From contig JAEZDJ010000002.1 of NCBI GenBank assembly GCA_023429565.1, forward strand, positions 1 to 29,307: a stretch of 29,307 nucleotides of DNA, in the 5' to 3' direction. The notes under the pieces were generated by a model. That model did not search any database, was not told the origin of the DNA, and saw only the letters and a program-made list of their open reading frames with translations. Below are positions 15,006 to 22,411 of this stretch, piece after piece. The position numbers and the translations under genes are program-made. This DNA is from Actinomycetes bacterium. GTDB lineage: Bacteria; Actinomycetota; Coriobacteriia; Coriobacteriales; Eggerthellaceae. Every line of letters begins with the position of its first letter. The first letter of the stretch is position 1.

Positions 15006-16784
15006 GTGAAAAGCATCCTGCTGTTGAACGGTCCGAATCTGGATATGCTGGGCGTGCGAGAGCCTGCGGTGTACGGGAGCGAGAGCCTGGCTTCCCTTGA
15101 ATGCATGGTGGGGGAGTACGGCGCGTCTCGCGGCGTGGAGGTGACCTGTTTCCAGTCAAACAGCGAAGGTGTGCTCATCGACAAGATTCACGACGCCCAT
15201 CACTCCTTCGACGGCATCGTGTACAACCCGGGAGCACATACCCATTACTCCTACGCTCTCAGAGATGCCATCGAGGGCATCGAGACCCCTTGCGTAGAGG
15301 TCCATATATCCGACGTGGACAGCCGCGAGGCATTCCGTCGCGTTTCCGTCATCGCGCCAGCCTGCGTCGCCCAGGTGAAGGGGCGTGGGTTTCAGGGATA
15401 CTGCGACGCCATCGACTTGTTGATCGAAGGTGCGAGCGAGCCCCTGGGGGAGGGGTACGAGCATCGCTGTCCTGCTGGCCAGGTTGTTGTCGGGGTCCTG
15501 GATGCGGGGGAGGGCGGCATGCGAGCTGCAGAGGAGCTGGAAGAAGGCCAATGTGCCTTGGGGCAGGCCGGCTCCTCGGCTCGCCGGCTTGGTCTTCTGC
15601 GGGATGCGTGTGCTGCGGATGGCATGCGGACGTTTTTCGTGCGGGACACGTCGAACATCCAATGGTTGACGGCGTTCGATGGCGTTTTTGACGACGAGAG
15701 GGCCCATGCACTGCTCGTGACCCCTCATGATGCCGTTCTTCATACCGACTCTCGTTACAGCCAGGCGGCTCGCATGGCCGCTCAGGCTGAGGGCGAGGTG
15801 GATGTCGACGATGGGCGTGCTTCCCATGGCCAGTTCGTCGTCAGCCTGTTTTCCGCACGTCATGGGTTGGTGGGAGACGGTGAAGCTTCCTCTCCTTCTC
15901 CGATCGTGCTCGGCATAGAAGACTCGATCTCGCTTTCGGAATACCGTGGACTTGAGGCAGCTATTGACGAAAGCTCCCCAGGGGCTTCATCCGACGGGGA
16001 CTCTCTTGCGGAGACGCGCGAACCCCCAAGGCTCCAGAAAAATGCGTTCCCCGGACTGCAACTCCGTGAGACAAGCGGACTGGTCGTGGGACTGCGTGCT
16101 GTGAAGGAGCCCTCGGAGATTGCGCGGATGAAAGCTGCGCAGGCCATCACCGATGCAGCATTCTCGCATGTCATCGAGTTCATGCGTCCGGGCATGACGG
16201 AGCGAGAGGTGCAGATTGAGCTGGAGGATTTCATGCGCCGCCACGGCGCGGAGAGCCTCGCGTTTTCGTCGATCGTCGCAACGGGAGCGAATGGCGCCAG
16301 TCCGCATGCCATTCCGGGAGAGACGCGGTTGGAGGCGGGACACTGCGTTGTCATGGATTTTGGCGCACGGGCACAGGGATATTGCTCGGACATGACGCGC
16401 ATGGTCTTCGTCGGTGCTCCGGAGGCTCGCATCGCCGAGGCTTATGAGGTGTTGCGCCAGGCGAACGAACGCGTCGAGGCTGCCCTCAGACCGGGCGTGA
16501 CGGGTGCCGAGATGCATGAGCTCGCTGAACGCGTTTTGGAAGAGGGAGGGTTTGGCGGAAGGATGGGACATGGCCTCGGACACGGGGTGGGAATCGACAT
16601 TCACGAGCAGCCAAATCTTTCACCGCGCAACGATCGTCCTCTCGTTGCCGGCAATGTGGTCACGGTTGAGCCGGGCATCTACCTTCCCGGTGAGTTCGGC
16701 ATGCGTTTGGAGGACTTCGGCGTGGTGACCGAGGATGGCTTTGAGGTCTTTTCCCAGTCCACCCATGACATGGTGGTCATCTAG
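15006..16784 (+). CDS. Fusion: type II 3-dehydroquinate dehydratase + M24 aminopeptidase P
   Basis: One 592-residue ORF joins two enzymes. Residues 1-142 are a complete AroQ: Asn11 in NGPNLDMLG, Arg18 and Tyr23 in VREPAVYG, Asn74 in VYNPGAHTHYS, His100 in EVHISDV, Arg111-112 in FRRVSV. It dehydrates 3-dehydroquinate in the shikimate pathway. Residues about 143-190 form a Gly/Glu/Ala-rich linker. Residues 193-360 resemble the creatinase N domain (LLRDACAADGMRTFFVRDTSNIQWLTAF region), and 361-592 the peptidase M24 'pita-bread' domain with all five metal ligands: Asp451, Asp462, His526, Glu555, Glu569. It should remove N-terminal residues before proline. Start GTG 15006 follows AAAGGAA (14994-15000). 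No stop or frameshift separates the halves. In many bacteria pepP is a separate gene before efp, so the fusion probably arose by loss of the aroQ stop. Whether it is cleaved is unknown. Confidence 0.93.
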   Translation: MKSILLLNGPNLDMLGVREPAVYGSESLASLECMVGEYGASRGVEVTCFQSNSEGVLIDKIHDAHHSFDGIVYNPGAHTHYSYALRDAIEGIETPCVEVHISDVDSREAFRRVSVIAPACVAQVKGRGFQGYCDAIDLLIEGASEPLGEGYEHRCPAGQVVVGVLDAGEGGMRAAEELEEGQCALGQAGSSARRLGLLRDACAADGMRTFFVRDTSNIQWLTAFDGVFDDERAHALLVTPHDAVLHTDSRYSQAARMAAQAEGEVDVDDGRASHGQFVVSLFSARHGLVGDGEASSPSPIVLGIEDSISLSEYRGLEAAIDESSPGASSDGDSLAETREPPRLQKNAFPGLQLRETSGLVVGLRAVKEPSEIARMKAAQAITDAAFSHVIEFMRPGMTEREVQIELEDFMRRHGAESLAFSSIVATGANGASPHAIPGETRLEAGHCVVMDFGARAQGYCSDMTRMVFVGAPEARIAEAYEVLRQANERVEAALRPGVTGAEMHELAERVLEEGGFGGRMGHGLGHGVGIDIHEQPNLSPRNDRPLVAGNVVTVEPGIYLPGEFGMRLEDFGVVTEDGFEVFSQSTHDMVVI

Positions 16785-16945
16785 GGAAGCGCTGATTGGC
16801 TCGGCACGCCACCCAGCCGGCCCGTTTCCCGCTGGATCAGGCTCAGAAATCCTCGATGCGCCGCCAGCACGCCTGCGGTTTCTTCGCCCGCCCAGCAAGA
16901 AACGGGCTCGCCCAGCCGACGACCTCGCTTCAATCAACGCTTCCC
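16784..16945. repeat. 162-bp imperfect palindrome between pepP part and efp
   Basis: The terminal arms GGGAAGCG-C-TGATTG (16784-16798) and CAATCA-A-CGCTTCCC (16931-16945) pair with one mismatch. Inside are further nested arms: TCGGC (16801-16805) with GCCGA (16915-16919), GCCCGTTTC (16820-16828) with GAAACGGGC (16899-16907), GCTGG (16831-16835) with CCAGC (16892-16896), and AGAAA (16845-16849) with TTTCT (16879-16883). About 38-40 bp can form in all. The first base is also the last base of the upstream stop codon. The element could be a miniature inverted-repeat element, a structured RNA or an elaborate 3' end. No target-site duplication is visible. Confidence 0.7.
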
Positions 16946-17047
16946 GAGCTTTTCGCAAGGGGCGTGTCGGGGGCGGTGTTGCGGGCCTTTCGGCTGGTTT
17001 TTTTCTGGGCGGCACGATCCTTGCAGGTCAAGGATGACAGACATGGG

Positions 17048-17053
17048 TATAAT
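17048..17053 (+). promoter_or_regulatory. -10 box of the efp promoter
   Basis: A perfect TATAAT 69 bases before the efp start, downstream of the palindrome and of a T-rich stretch. The -35 region is weak. The rest of the 16946-17121 gap holds no gene. Confidence 0.55.
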
Positions 17054-17121
17054 GAACCAGTTTAAACGCATGGCGGGCGCGCGAGCAGCATGGCCGCCCG
17101 TGAACGAAAGGATTTTCGAGA

Positions 17122-17682
17122 ATGGCTATCTCTACCGCTGATTTCAAGAACGGCATATGCATCGAATACAATGGCAAGTTGTGCACCATCGTTGAATTTC
17201 AGCATGTGAAACCTGGCAAGGGCGGCGCGTTTGTGCGCACGAAGCTTCGAGACATCAAGACGGGCCGCGTTGTGGACTACACGTTCAACGCCGGCACGAA
17301 ATTCGATGCCGTCCGCCTGGAGACGAAAAAACTCCAGTATCTGTACAACGACGGTGCTGACTTCTATTTCATGGACAACGACACCTTTGAGCAGATGTCC
17401 ATCGCTGCAGACGCCGTTGGCTCGGCGGCGCAATGGCTCAAGGAGAACGACGAGGCTTCGCTTCTGTATGCCGCGGAAGAGCTGATCAGCATTGAGCCTC
17501 AGATGTTCGTCGAGCTTGAGGTGACCGAAACCGATCCTGGCTTCAAGGGCGACACGGTCCAGGGAGGATCCAAGCCTGCCACGCTCGAGACCGGTGCCGT
17601 TGTGCAGGTTCCCATGTTCGTCGAGCCGGGTGACACCCTGCAGATCGACACGCGCGACGGCCGCTTCATCAAACGCGTGTAG
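17122..17682 (+). CDS. efp: Elongation factor P
   Basis: EF-P binds between the P and E sites and relieves ribosome stalling at polyproline. The 186-residue protein has the KOW-like N-terminal domain and two OB domains ending in the EF-P signature GDTLQIDTRDGRFIKRV. The residue that is modified in many bacteria is a lysine, Lys33 in KPGKGGAF. No modification enzyme (EpmA/B, EarP, YmfI) is encoded in the window. ATG 17122 lies after AAAGGA. Its position after the aminopeptidase P domain matches the common pepP-efp linkage. Confidence 0.97.
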   Translation: MAISTADFKNGICIEYNGKLCTIVEFQHVKPGKGGAFVRTKLRDIKTGRVVDYTFNAGTKFDAVRLETKKLQYLYNDGADFYFMDNDTFEQMSIAADAVGSAAQWLKENDEASLLYAAEELISIEPQMFVELEVTETDPGFKGDTVQGGSKPATLETGAVVQVPMFVEPGDTLQIDTRDGRFIKRV

Positions 17683-17708
17683 GCTCCACGATCGGGAGAC
17701 GCCGCGCA

Positions 17709-17746
17709 GTCGGGGACGCTCGGAAGAGCGTCCCCGACGTTTCTTT
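17709..17746 (+). terminator. Intrinsic terminator of efp
   Basis: A perfect 13-bp stem GTCGGGGACGCTC (17709-17721) and GAGCGTCCCCGAC (17726-17738) with a GGAA tetraloop, followed by GTTTCTTT. It closes the aro-efp transcription unit 27 bases after the efp stop. Confidence 0.9.
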
Positions 17747-17842
17747 GCCGGGGGCTGCCCGCGTTCGTTTCCCCTTGTGTTCGTCGCCGTTTGTCCCCCC
17801 TCGCCGGCACTATCATGTTGCTTGTCGGTGAATTTCGGTCAA

Positions 17843-17875
17843 AGGCGCTCCAACACAGGCGCTTTCTTCTATAAT
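17843..17875 (+). promoter_or_regulatory. Promoter of the carboxylase operon with repeated element
   Basis: A perfect TATAAT at 17870-17875, 48 bases before the start codon of the next gene. No -35 consensus is seen. Instead a direct repeat AGGCGCT occurs at 17843-17849 and 17857-17863, over the expected -35 position, which would suit an activator or repressor. The repeat also forms part of a partial dyad (AAAG..CGC / GCG..CTTT). Confidence 0.55.
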
Positions 17876-17923
17876 TCTTATTTCGATCTCTGACAAACCG
17901 CAAACCGAAGGGGGTGTGAGTTC

Positions 17924-19807
17924 ATGCCGAGGCTTCAGATCATGGATACCACCATCCGTGACGGCCAGCAGAGCCTGTGGGCCACGCGTATGCAGATCGG
18001 TGACATGCTGCCCATCCTGCCCAAGATGGACCGCGTTGGGTATTGGGCTATCGAGGCATGGGGTGGCGCGACATTCGATACCTGCTTGCGATTCCTCGAC
18101 GAGAACCCCTGGGAGCGTCTGCGCTCCATCAAGGCCAATACGCCCAACACACCGTTGGCCATGCTTTCTCGTGGCCAGAACCTTGTGGGATACAAGCATT
18201 ACTCTCGTGAAATATGCAGCCGTTTCATCCATGCCGCCAAGCGCAACGGCGTGCATGTCTTCCGTGTGTTTGACGCGCTTAACGACATTCGCAATGTCGT
18301 GGACAACGCCGAAGCCATCAAGGAGTGCGGCGGGCATTTTGAGGGGGCCATTTCCTACACGATGTCGCCCGTGCACACCTTGGACAGCTACTTGGACTAC
18401 GGCCAGAAGCTCAAGGACCTCGGCGCCGACTCCATCGCCATCAAAGACATGGCCGGCATGCTCACCCCTTATCGCACCGAGCGCATGGTCAAGGCGTTCA
18501 ACGCCGAGGTGGGCTTGCCGTTGCACATCCATTGTCACTATGTTGGCGGAATGGCTCCCGCCAACATCATCAAGGCCGCTGAAGCTGGCGCCGCCATCGC
18601 CGACACCGCGCATGCGCCGTTGGCTTTCGGAAACTCGCATCCTGCGGTCGAGATGATCGTGGCGGCCCTTCAGGAAAGCCGTTACGACACGGGTCTTGAC
18701 TTGGATCTTCTGTTTGAGATTGCAGAGTACTGGGAAGAAGTGCGCAAGCGGGGCCACTACAAGCGAGGCGTCTCGTCGCTCACCCATATGAGGGTGTATT
18801 CGCATCAGGTTCCCGGTGGCATGATGTCCAACTTGGTTTCCCAGCTTGAGATACAGAATGCCGGCGACCGTTTGCCAGAGGTCATGGCAGAAATTCCGAA
18901 GGTTCGCGCCGAGGTTGGCTATCCTCCCCTCGTCACGCCGCTTTCCCAGATCGTGGGCACCCAGGCCGTCTTCAACGTCTTGACGGGCAAGCGGTGGAGC
19001 GTCGTGTCCAAGGAAATGAAGGATTACATTTGCGGCTACTACGGCAAGGCTCCCGGTCGCATGGACAAGGACATCGTGGCCAAGGTCGTGGGCAACTCGG
19101 AGATGCTGCCACCGGACGTGGCACCCGGTTCTCTTGTCACGACAACCTATGCCCAGATGGAAGAGGAGATCGGAGACCTCGCGAAAAGCGAGGAAGATGT
19201 TCTCATGTACGCCCTGTTCCCCAACGAGGCACGCACCTACCTGAGCAAGCACCGCACATCGGAGAAGGTCGACTTCCTCATGGAGCAGGAGTCGAGCCAC
19301 ACCAAGGAGGACGATTACGTGGACATCAATCAGATTCGCGAGTTGGTTCGCGTTGCCGAGGAAAGCGGCGTCGGCGAGATTGTGGTGGAAGAAGAGGGCA
19401 CGCGCATTGCTATCCGCATGCCCGGCACCCCGTCTCCCGAGGCGTTGGCTGCAGCACCCGTAGCGGCCGTGGCTCCGGCCGCCTCATCTGCGGAGTCTGC
19501 CGCTCCTGCCACCGACGAGGCCGCACGTCCTTCGAGCTGGTATGCCGTCACGGCTCCCATGGTGGGCACGTTTTACGAGTCTCCCGCACCGGGCGAGCCT
19601 CCTTTTGTCCAGGTGGGCGATGAGGTTGCTGCTAACCAGACGCTGTGTATCGTCGAAGCCATGAAGCTCATGAATGAAATCACGGCTGAGGAGATGGGCA
19701 CCGTGCGTGAGGTATGCGTCGAGGATTCCTCTCCGGTTGAGTTCGGCACCGTCCTGTTTTATGTCGAGCCCCATGGCGCGCCCGCACCGGCTCCGGAGAC
19801 AGCCTAA
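17924..19807 (+). CDS. Pyruvate carboxylase/oxaloacetate decarboxylase-type carboxyltransferase fused to AccB-type biotin carrier
   Basis: The 627-residue protein has three parts. Residues 1-290 are an HMGL-like TIM barrel: metal ligand Asp8 and Arg12-Asp13 in DTTIRDGQQS, Lys174 (the carbamylated lysine position) in IAIKDMAGML, and the His cluster HIHCH (201-205). Residues about 290-460 are the PYC_OADA conserved domain. From about 465 the sequence becomes AccB-like: INQIRELVRVAEESGVGEIV, an Ala/Pro hinge (490-535), then a biotinyl domain with Lys581 in EAMKLMN and the AccB-like APMVGTFYESPAPGEPPFVQVGD. It transfers carboxyl groups between biotin and pyruvate/oxaloacetate. The stop TAATG overlaps the biotin carboxylase start. 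Pyruvate carboxylase subunit B is the likeliest role; a decarboxylase role lacks its membrane subunits here. Confidence 0.9.
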   Translation: MPRLQIMDTTIRDGQQSLWATRMQIGDMLPILPKMDRVGYWAIEAWGGATFDTCLRFLDENPWERLRSIKANTPNTPLAMLSRGQNLVGYKHYSREICSRFIHAAKRNGVHVFRVFDALNDIRNVVDNAEAIKECGGHFEGAISYTMSPVHTLDSYLDYGQKLKDLGADSIAIKDMAGMLTPYRTERMVKAFNAEVGLPLHIHCHYVGGMAPANIIKAAEAGAAIADTAHAPLAFGNSHPAVEMIVAALQESRYDTGLDLDLLFEIAEYWEEVRKRGHYKRGVSSLTHMRVYSHQVPGGMMSNLVSQLEIQNAGDRLPEVMAEIPKVRAEVGYPPLVTPLSQIVGTQAVFNVLTGKRWSVVSKEMKDYICGYYGKAPGRMDKDIVAKVVGNSEMLPPDVAPGSLVTTTYAQMEEEIGDLAKSEEDVLMYALFPNEARTYLSKHRTSEKVDFLMEQESSHTKEDDYVDINQIRELVRVAEESGVGEIVVEEEGTRIAIRMPGTPSPEALAAAPVAAVAPAASSAESAAPATDEAARPSSWYAVTAPMVGTFYESPAPGEPPFVQVGDEVAANQTLCIVEAMKLMNEITAEEMGTVREVCVEDSSPVEFGTVLFYVEPHGAPAPAPETA

Positions 19808-21159
19808 TGTTTGAGAAGATCCTGATCGCAAATCGTGGCGAGGTCGCCCTGCGCGTCATGCGCGCCTGCAGGGAGCTCGGCGTGAAGACTGTCGCCGTCT
19901 ATTCGACTGAGGATGCAGACACCTATCCGGTTCAGTATGCCGATGAGGCCGTCTGCATCGGACCTGCCCAAGCGAATAAAAGCTATCTGGTGATGTCCAG
20001 CATCATAGCTGCGGCAAAAAACACCGGGGCAGAAGCCATCCATCCAGGTTATGGCTTTCTTGCCGAGAACGCTGATTTTGCGCGTGCCTGCGCAGACAAT
20101 GACATTGCATTTATCGGGCCCTCTCCCGAGTGCATCGAGCGCATGGGCGACAAGAGCATGGCGCGCGAGACCATGAGGCGATGCGGCGTCCCCACCGTTC
20201 CCGGTTCGGACGGTTGCATCGACACCGCTTCCGAGGCAAAGGCTTTTGCAGACCGCGTAGGCTATCCGGTGCTTATCAAGGCAACGGCAGGTGGCGGCGG
20301 GAAAGGCATGCGCGAAGTGCACGATCCGGCCGATCTTGAGGCTCAGTATCGGGCGGCCCGCACCGAAGCGGGCGCCGCATTTGGAAATGATGCGGTTTAC
20401 CTCGAAAAGCTCGTGCTTCGTCCCCGCCATGTGGAGATTCAGATTTTGGCTGACGACTTTGGCAACAACATTGCCCTGTGCGAGCGCGACTGCTCTGTGC
20501 AACGGCGCCATCAGAAGCTCGTCGAGGAGGCTCCGTCGCCGGCCCTCACCGAGAATCTTCGTCGCGCCATGGGTGTGGCGGCAATCAAGGCCGTGCGTGC
20601 CACGGAGTATCGGAATGCTGGCACCATCGAGTTTTTGCTTGATTCAGAAGGAAACTTCTATTTCATGGAGATGAATACCCGGGTGCAGGTTGAGCATCCG
20701 GTCACCGAGCAGATCACGGGCACCGACATCATCAAAGAACAGCTGCGCATCGCATCGGGCGAACCCATGAGTTGTGCCGACCGGGCCCCGTTCGTTCCGC
20801 TTGCCCATGCCATGGAGTTTCGCATCAATGCAGAGGATCCGGCGCATGGCTTTCGCCCTTGTCCCGGAACCATCACGAAGTTCGAGCCGCCCGCCGGTCC
20901 CGGCGTTCGGGTGGAAAGCTACGTTCGCACGGGATCGCGCATCTCGCCTTATTATGACTCTCTTGTCGCAAAGCTCATCGTGTATGGGCAGGACCGTGAC
21001 GAAGCTCTTGCTCGCGGTCGCCGCGCCCTTGACGAATTCGTCATCGAAGGCATTGAAACCACGATTTCATTTCATCGGCGTGTTTTGGACAATGCGGTGT
21101 TCTGTGCTGGCGAGGCGACGACCGATTTCATCGAAACCCAGATGGGAGATGTGTTATGA
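19807..21159 (+). CDS. accC: Biotin carboxylase (AccC/PycA type)
   Basis: The 450-residue enzyme carboxylates carrier-bound biotin using ATP and bicarbonate. It has the N-terminal KILIANRGEVALR, the glycine-rich ATP loop GGGGKGM (162-168), RRHQKLVEEAP (catalytic Lys region at 237), and the ATP-grasp catalytic segment EMNTRVQVEHPVTE (288-301). Length equals E. coli AccC. The start overlaps the previous stop (TAATG) and its own stop overlaps the next start (ATGA), so carrier, carboxylase and Asp23-like protein are coupled. It may serve both pyruvate carboxylation and acetyl-CoA carboxylation; the sequence alone does not decide this, and pycA would be an equally fair name. Confidence 0.95.
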   Translation: MFEKILIANRGEVALRVMRACRELGVKTVAVYSTEDADTYPVQYADEAVCIGPAQANKSYLVMSSIIAAAKNTGAEAIHPGYGFLAENADFARACADNDIAFIGPSPECIERMGDKSMARETMRRCGVPTVPGSDGCIDTASEAKAFADRVGYPVLIKATAGGGGKGMREVHDPADLEAQYRAARTEAGAAFGNDAVYLEKLVLRPRHVEIQILADDFGNNIALCERDCSVQRRHQKLVEEAPSPALTENLRRAMGVAAIKAVRATEYRNAGTIEFLLDSEGNFYFMEMNTRVQVEHPVTEQITGTDIIKEQLRIASGEPMSCADRAPFVPLAHAMEFRINAEDPAHGFRPCPGTITKFEPPAGPGVRVESYVRTGSRISPYYDSLVAKLIVYGQDRDEALARGRRALDEFVIEGIETTISFHRRVLDNAVFCAGEATTDFIETQMGDVL

Positions 21160-21503
21160 CGGAATTAAATGTTGATGGCATGGCGCTTGCACCCGGAGTT
21201 GTCGAGACGATCGTATCCATAGCGGTCAATGAAGTAGAAGGCGTGGCCTCGGTGGGGCCGGCGACTGCGGGCGCGCTGCGTGCCGTGTTCGCGACCAAGC
21301 CGTCCACGCAGGGCATTGACATCTCGGTCGATGACGACGATAAGCTGAACATCTCGGTGCACATCGATGTCTACTACGGCTACGTCCTTCCCGATCTTGC
21401 CTCCAACGTGCGTGCGGCTGTCGCTGATGCCGTGTCAAGCCAGGTTGGCCTCTCCGTCGATGCAATCGATGTTTACATCGACGGCATCCAGTTCGCTCAG
21501 TAG
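21156..21503 (+). CDS. Asp23/Gls24 family envelope stress protein (YqhY-like)
   Basis: A 115-residue Asp23/Gls24-family protein (APGVVETIVSIAVNEVEGVASVG at the N-terminal, given here in pieces: APGVVETIVSIAV and NEVEGVASVG; then VHIDVYYGYVLPDLASNVR and VDAIDVYIDGIQF). No signal or membrane segment is present. In Bacillus and many Firmicutes the homologue YqhY is encoded between accC and nusB and is thought to tune acetyl-CoA carboxylase activity. The same position is kept here, coupled to the biotin carboxylase by ATGA, so a link to the neighbouring carboxylase is a reasonable inference. Confidence 0.92.
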   Translation: MTELNVDGMALAPGVVETIVSIAVNEVEGVASVGPATAGALRAVFATKPSTQGIDISVDDDDKLNISVHIDVYYGYVLPDLASNVRAAVADAVSSQVGLSVDAIDVYIDGIQFAQ

Positions 21504-21528
21504 TGGGCACGGAGGCTCAGACGACTTT

Positions 21529-22083
21529 ATGACTGTGAAACGACATGAACGAACACGTGCCCGGCGCGCGGCTTTGCAGATTCTCTATACGAGCGAGATC
21601 ACGGAAATCTCTCCGGCGGACATTGCTGAAACGGAAACCTATCTTTCCGATGACGGGATGCTGTCCGACTACGCCGAGGCAATTGTCCATGGCGTCGCCG
21701 CGCATCGCGAAGATATCGATGGGCATTTGACGGCAACGTCTGAAAATTGGTCGCTTGCCCGGATGCCTATCGTGGACCGCTCCATCCTGCGCCTGGCCAC
21801 GTACGAAATGCTGTTTGTGGACGATGTCCCGACTTCGGTTGCCATCAACGAGGCGGTGGAGCTTGCCAAGGATTTTGGCGGAGAAGACGAGTCTCCTCGA
21901 TTCGTGAACGGCGTGCTTGGCCGTATTGCGAAGCGTCTTGACGGGGATGCCGAGGGTACCGCATCCGAGCCTCTCCCCCTCGCTGCTCCCCAGGTTGACG
22001 GTGCGCAGGCGGACATCGCCTTGCCGTCGTCATGGAAGGTGCGGGAATCAGAGGGCGACGTCGTCGGGGGAGACGGCTTATGA
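21529..22083 (+). CDS. nusB: Transcription antitermination factor NusB
   Basis: NusB with NusE/S10 binds boxA in rRNA leaders and supports antitermination. Residues 1-140 match the all-helical NusB fold: RARRAALQILYTSEI at the N-terminus, then MPIVDRSILRLATYEMLF and PTSVAINEAVELAKDFGGEDESPRFVNGVLGRI (cited in shorter pieces: PTSVAINEAVELAKDFG, SPRFVNGVLGRI). The protein is 184 residues, about 45 longer than usual, because of a polar, low-complexity C-terminal tail of no known role. ATG 21529 is the only good start; GGAGG (21511-21515) lies 13 bases upstream, a longer spacing than usual. The stop overlaps xseB as ATGA. Confidence 0.95.
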   Translation: MTVKRHERTRARRAALQILYTSEITEISPADIAETETYLSDDGMLSDYAEAIVHGVAAHREDIDGHLTATSENWSLARMPIVDRSILRLATYEMLFVDDVPTSVAINEAVELAKDFGGEDESPRFVNGVLGRIAKRLDGDAEGTASEPLPLAAPQVDGAQADIALPSSWKVRESEGDVVGGDGL

Positions 22084-22391
22084 CATCGACGTCTTATGAC
22101 ACGTTTGACACGATGAAGGCTCGGCTTGATGAAATAGCCGACGAAGTAAACGCAGACGGCATCTCTCTCGACGATGCCTTGGCACTTTATGAGGAAGCGG
22201 TTGCGCTTGGCTTGCGCGCGAGCGATCTGCTTGAAGAGGGCAGCGCCCTCTCGGAGACCGAGGGGGTCTCCCCTGATCAGGAAACGAAGCTTTCTGCCAC
22301 AGTGGAGGGTTCTGACGGCGACACGGTCTCCGTCGCCCCTTCCCTCGACGCAGCCGCCGACGAAACGGCCGATGCGGCCGTTTCGGTCTAA
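22080..22391 (+). CDS. xseB: Exodeoxyribonuclease VII small subunit
   Basis: XseB is the small, helical partner of XseA in exonuclease VII. Residues 5-55 carry the family pattern: FDTMKARLDEIADEVNADG, then ISLDDALALYEEAVALG and LRASDLLEEGS. The 103-residue protein is about 30 longer than most XseB proteins because of an acidic Ala/Thr/Ser tail. The start overlaps the nusB stop (ATGA). The large subunit xseA is usually next to xseB, but is absent from this window, so it must be elsewhere or missing. Identification rests on one short domain but the context (nusB before, dxs after) agrees. Confidence 0.85.
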   Translation: MTSTSYDTFDTMKARLDEIADEVNADGISLDDALALYEEAVALGLRASDLLEEGSALSETEGVSPDQETKLSATVEGSDGDTVSVAPSLDAAADETADAAVSV

Positions 22392-22411
22392 AGCTCGACG
22401 GAGGCATGTTC

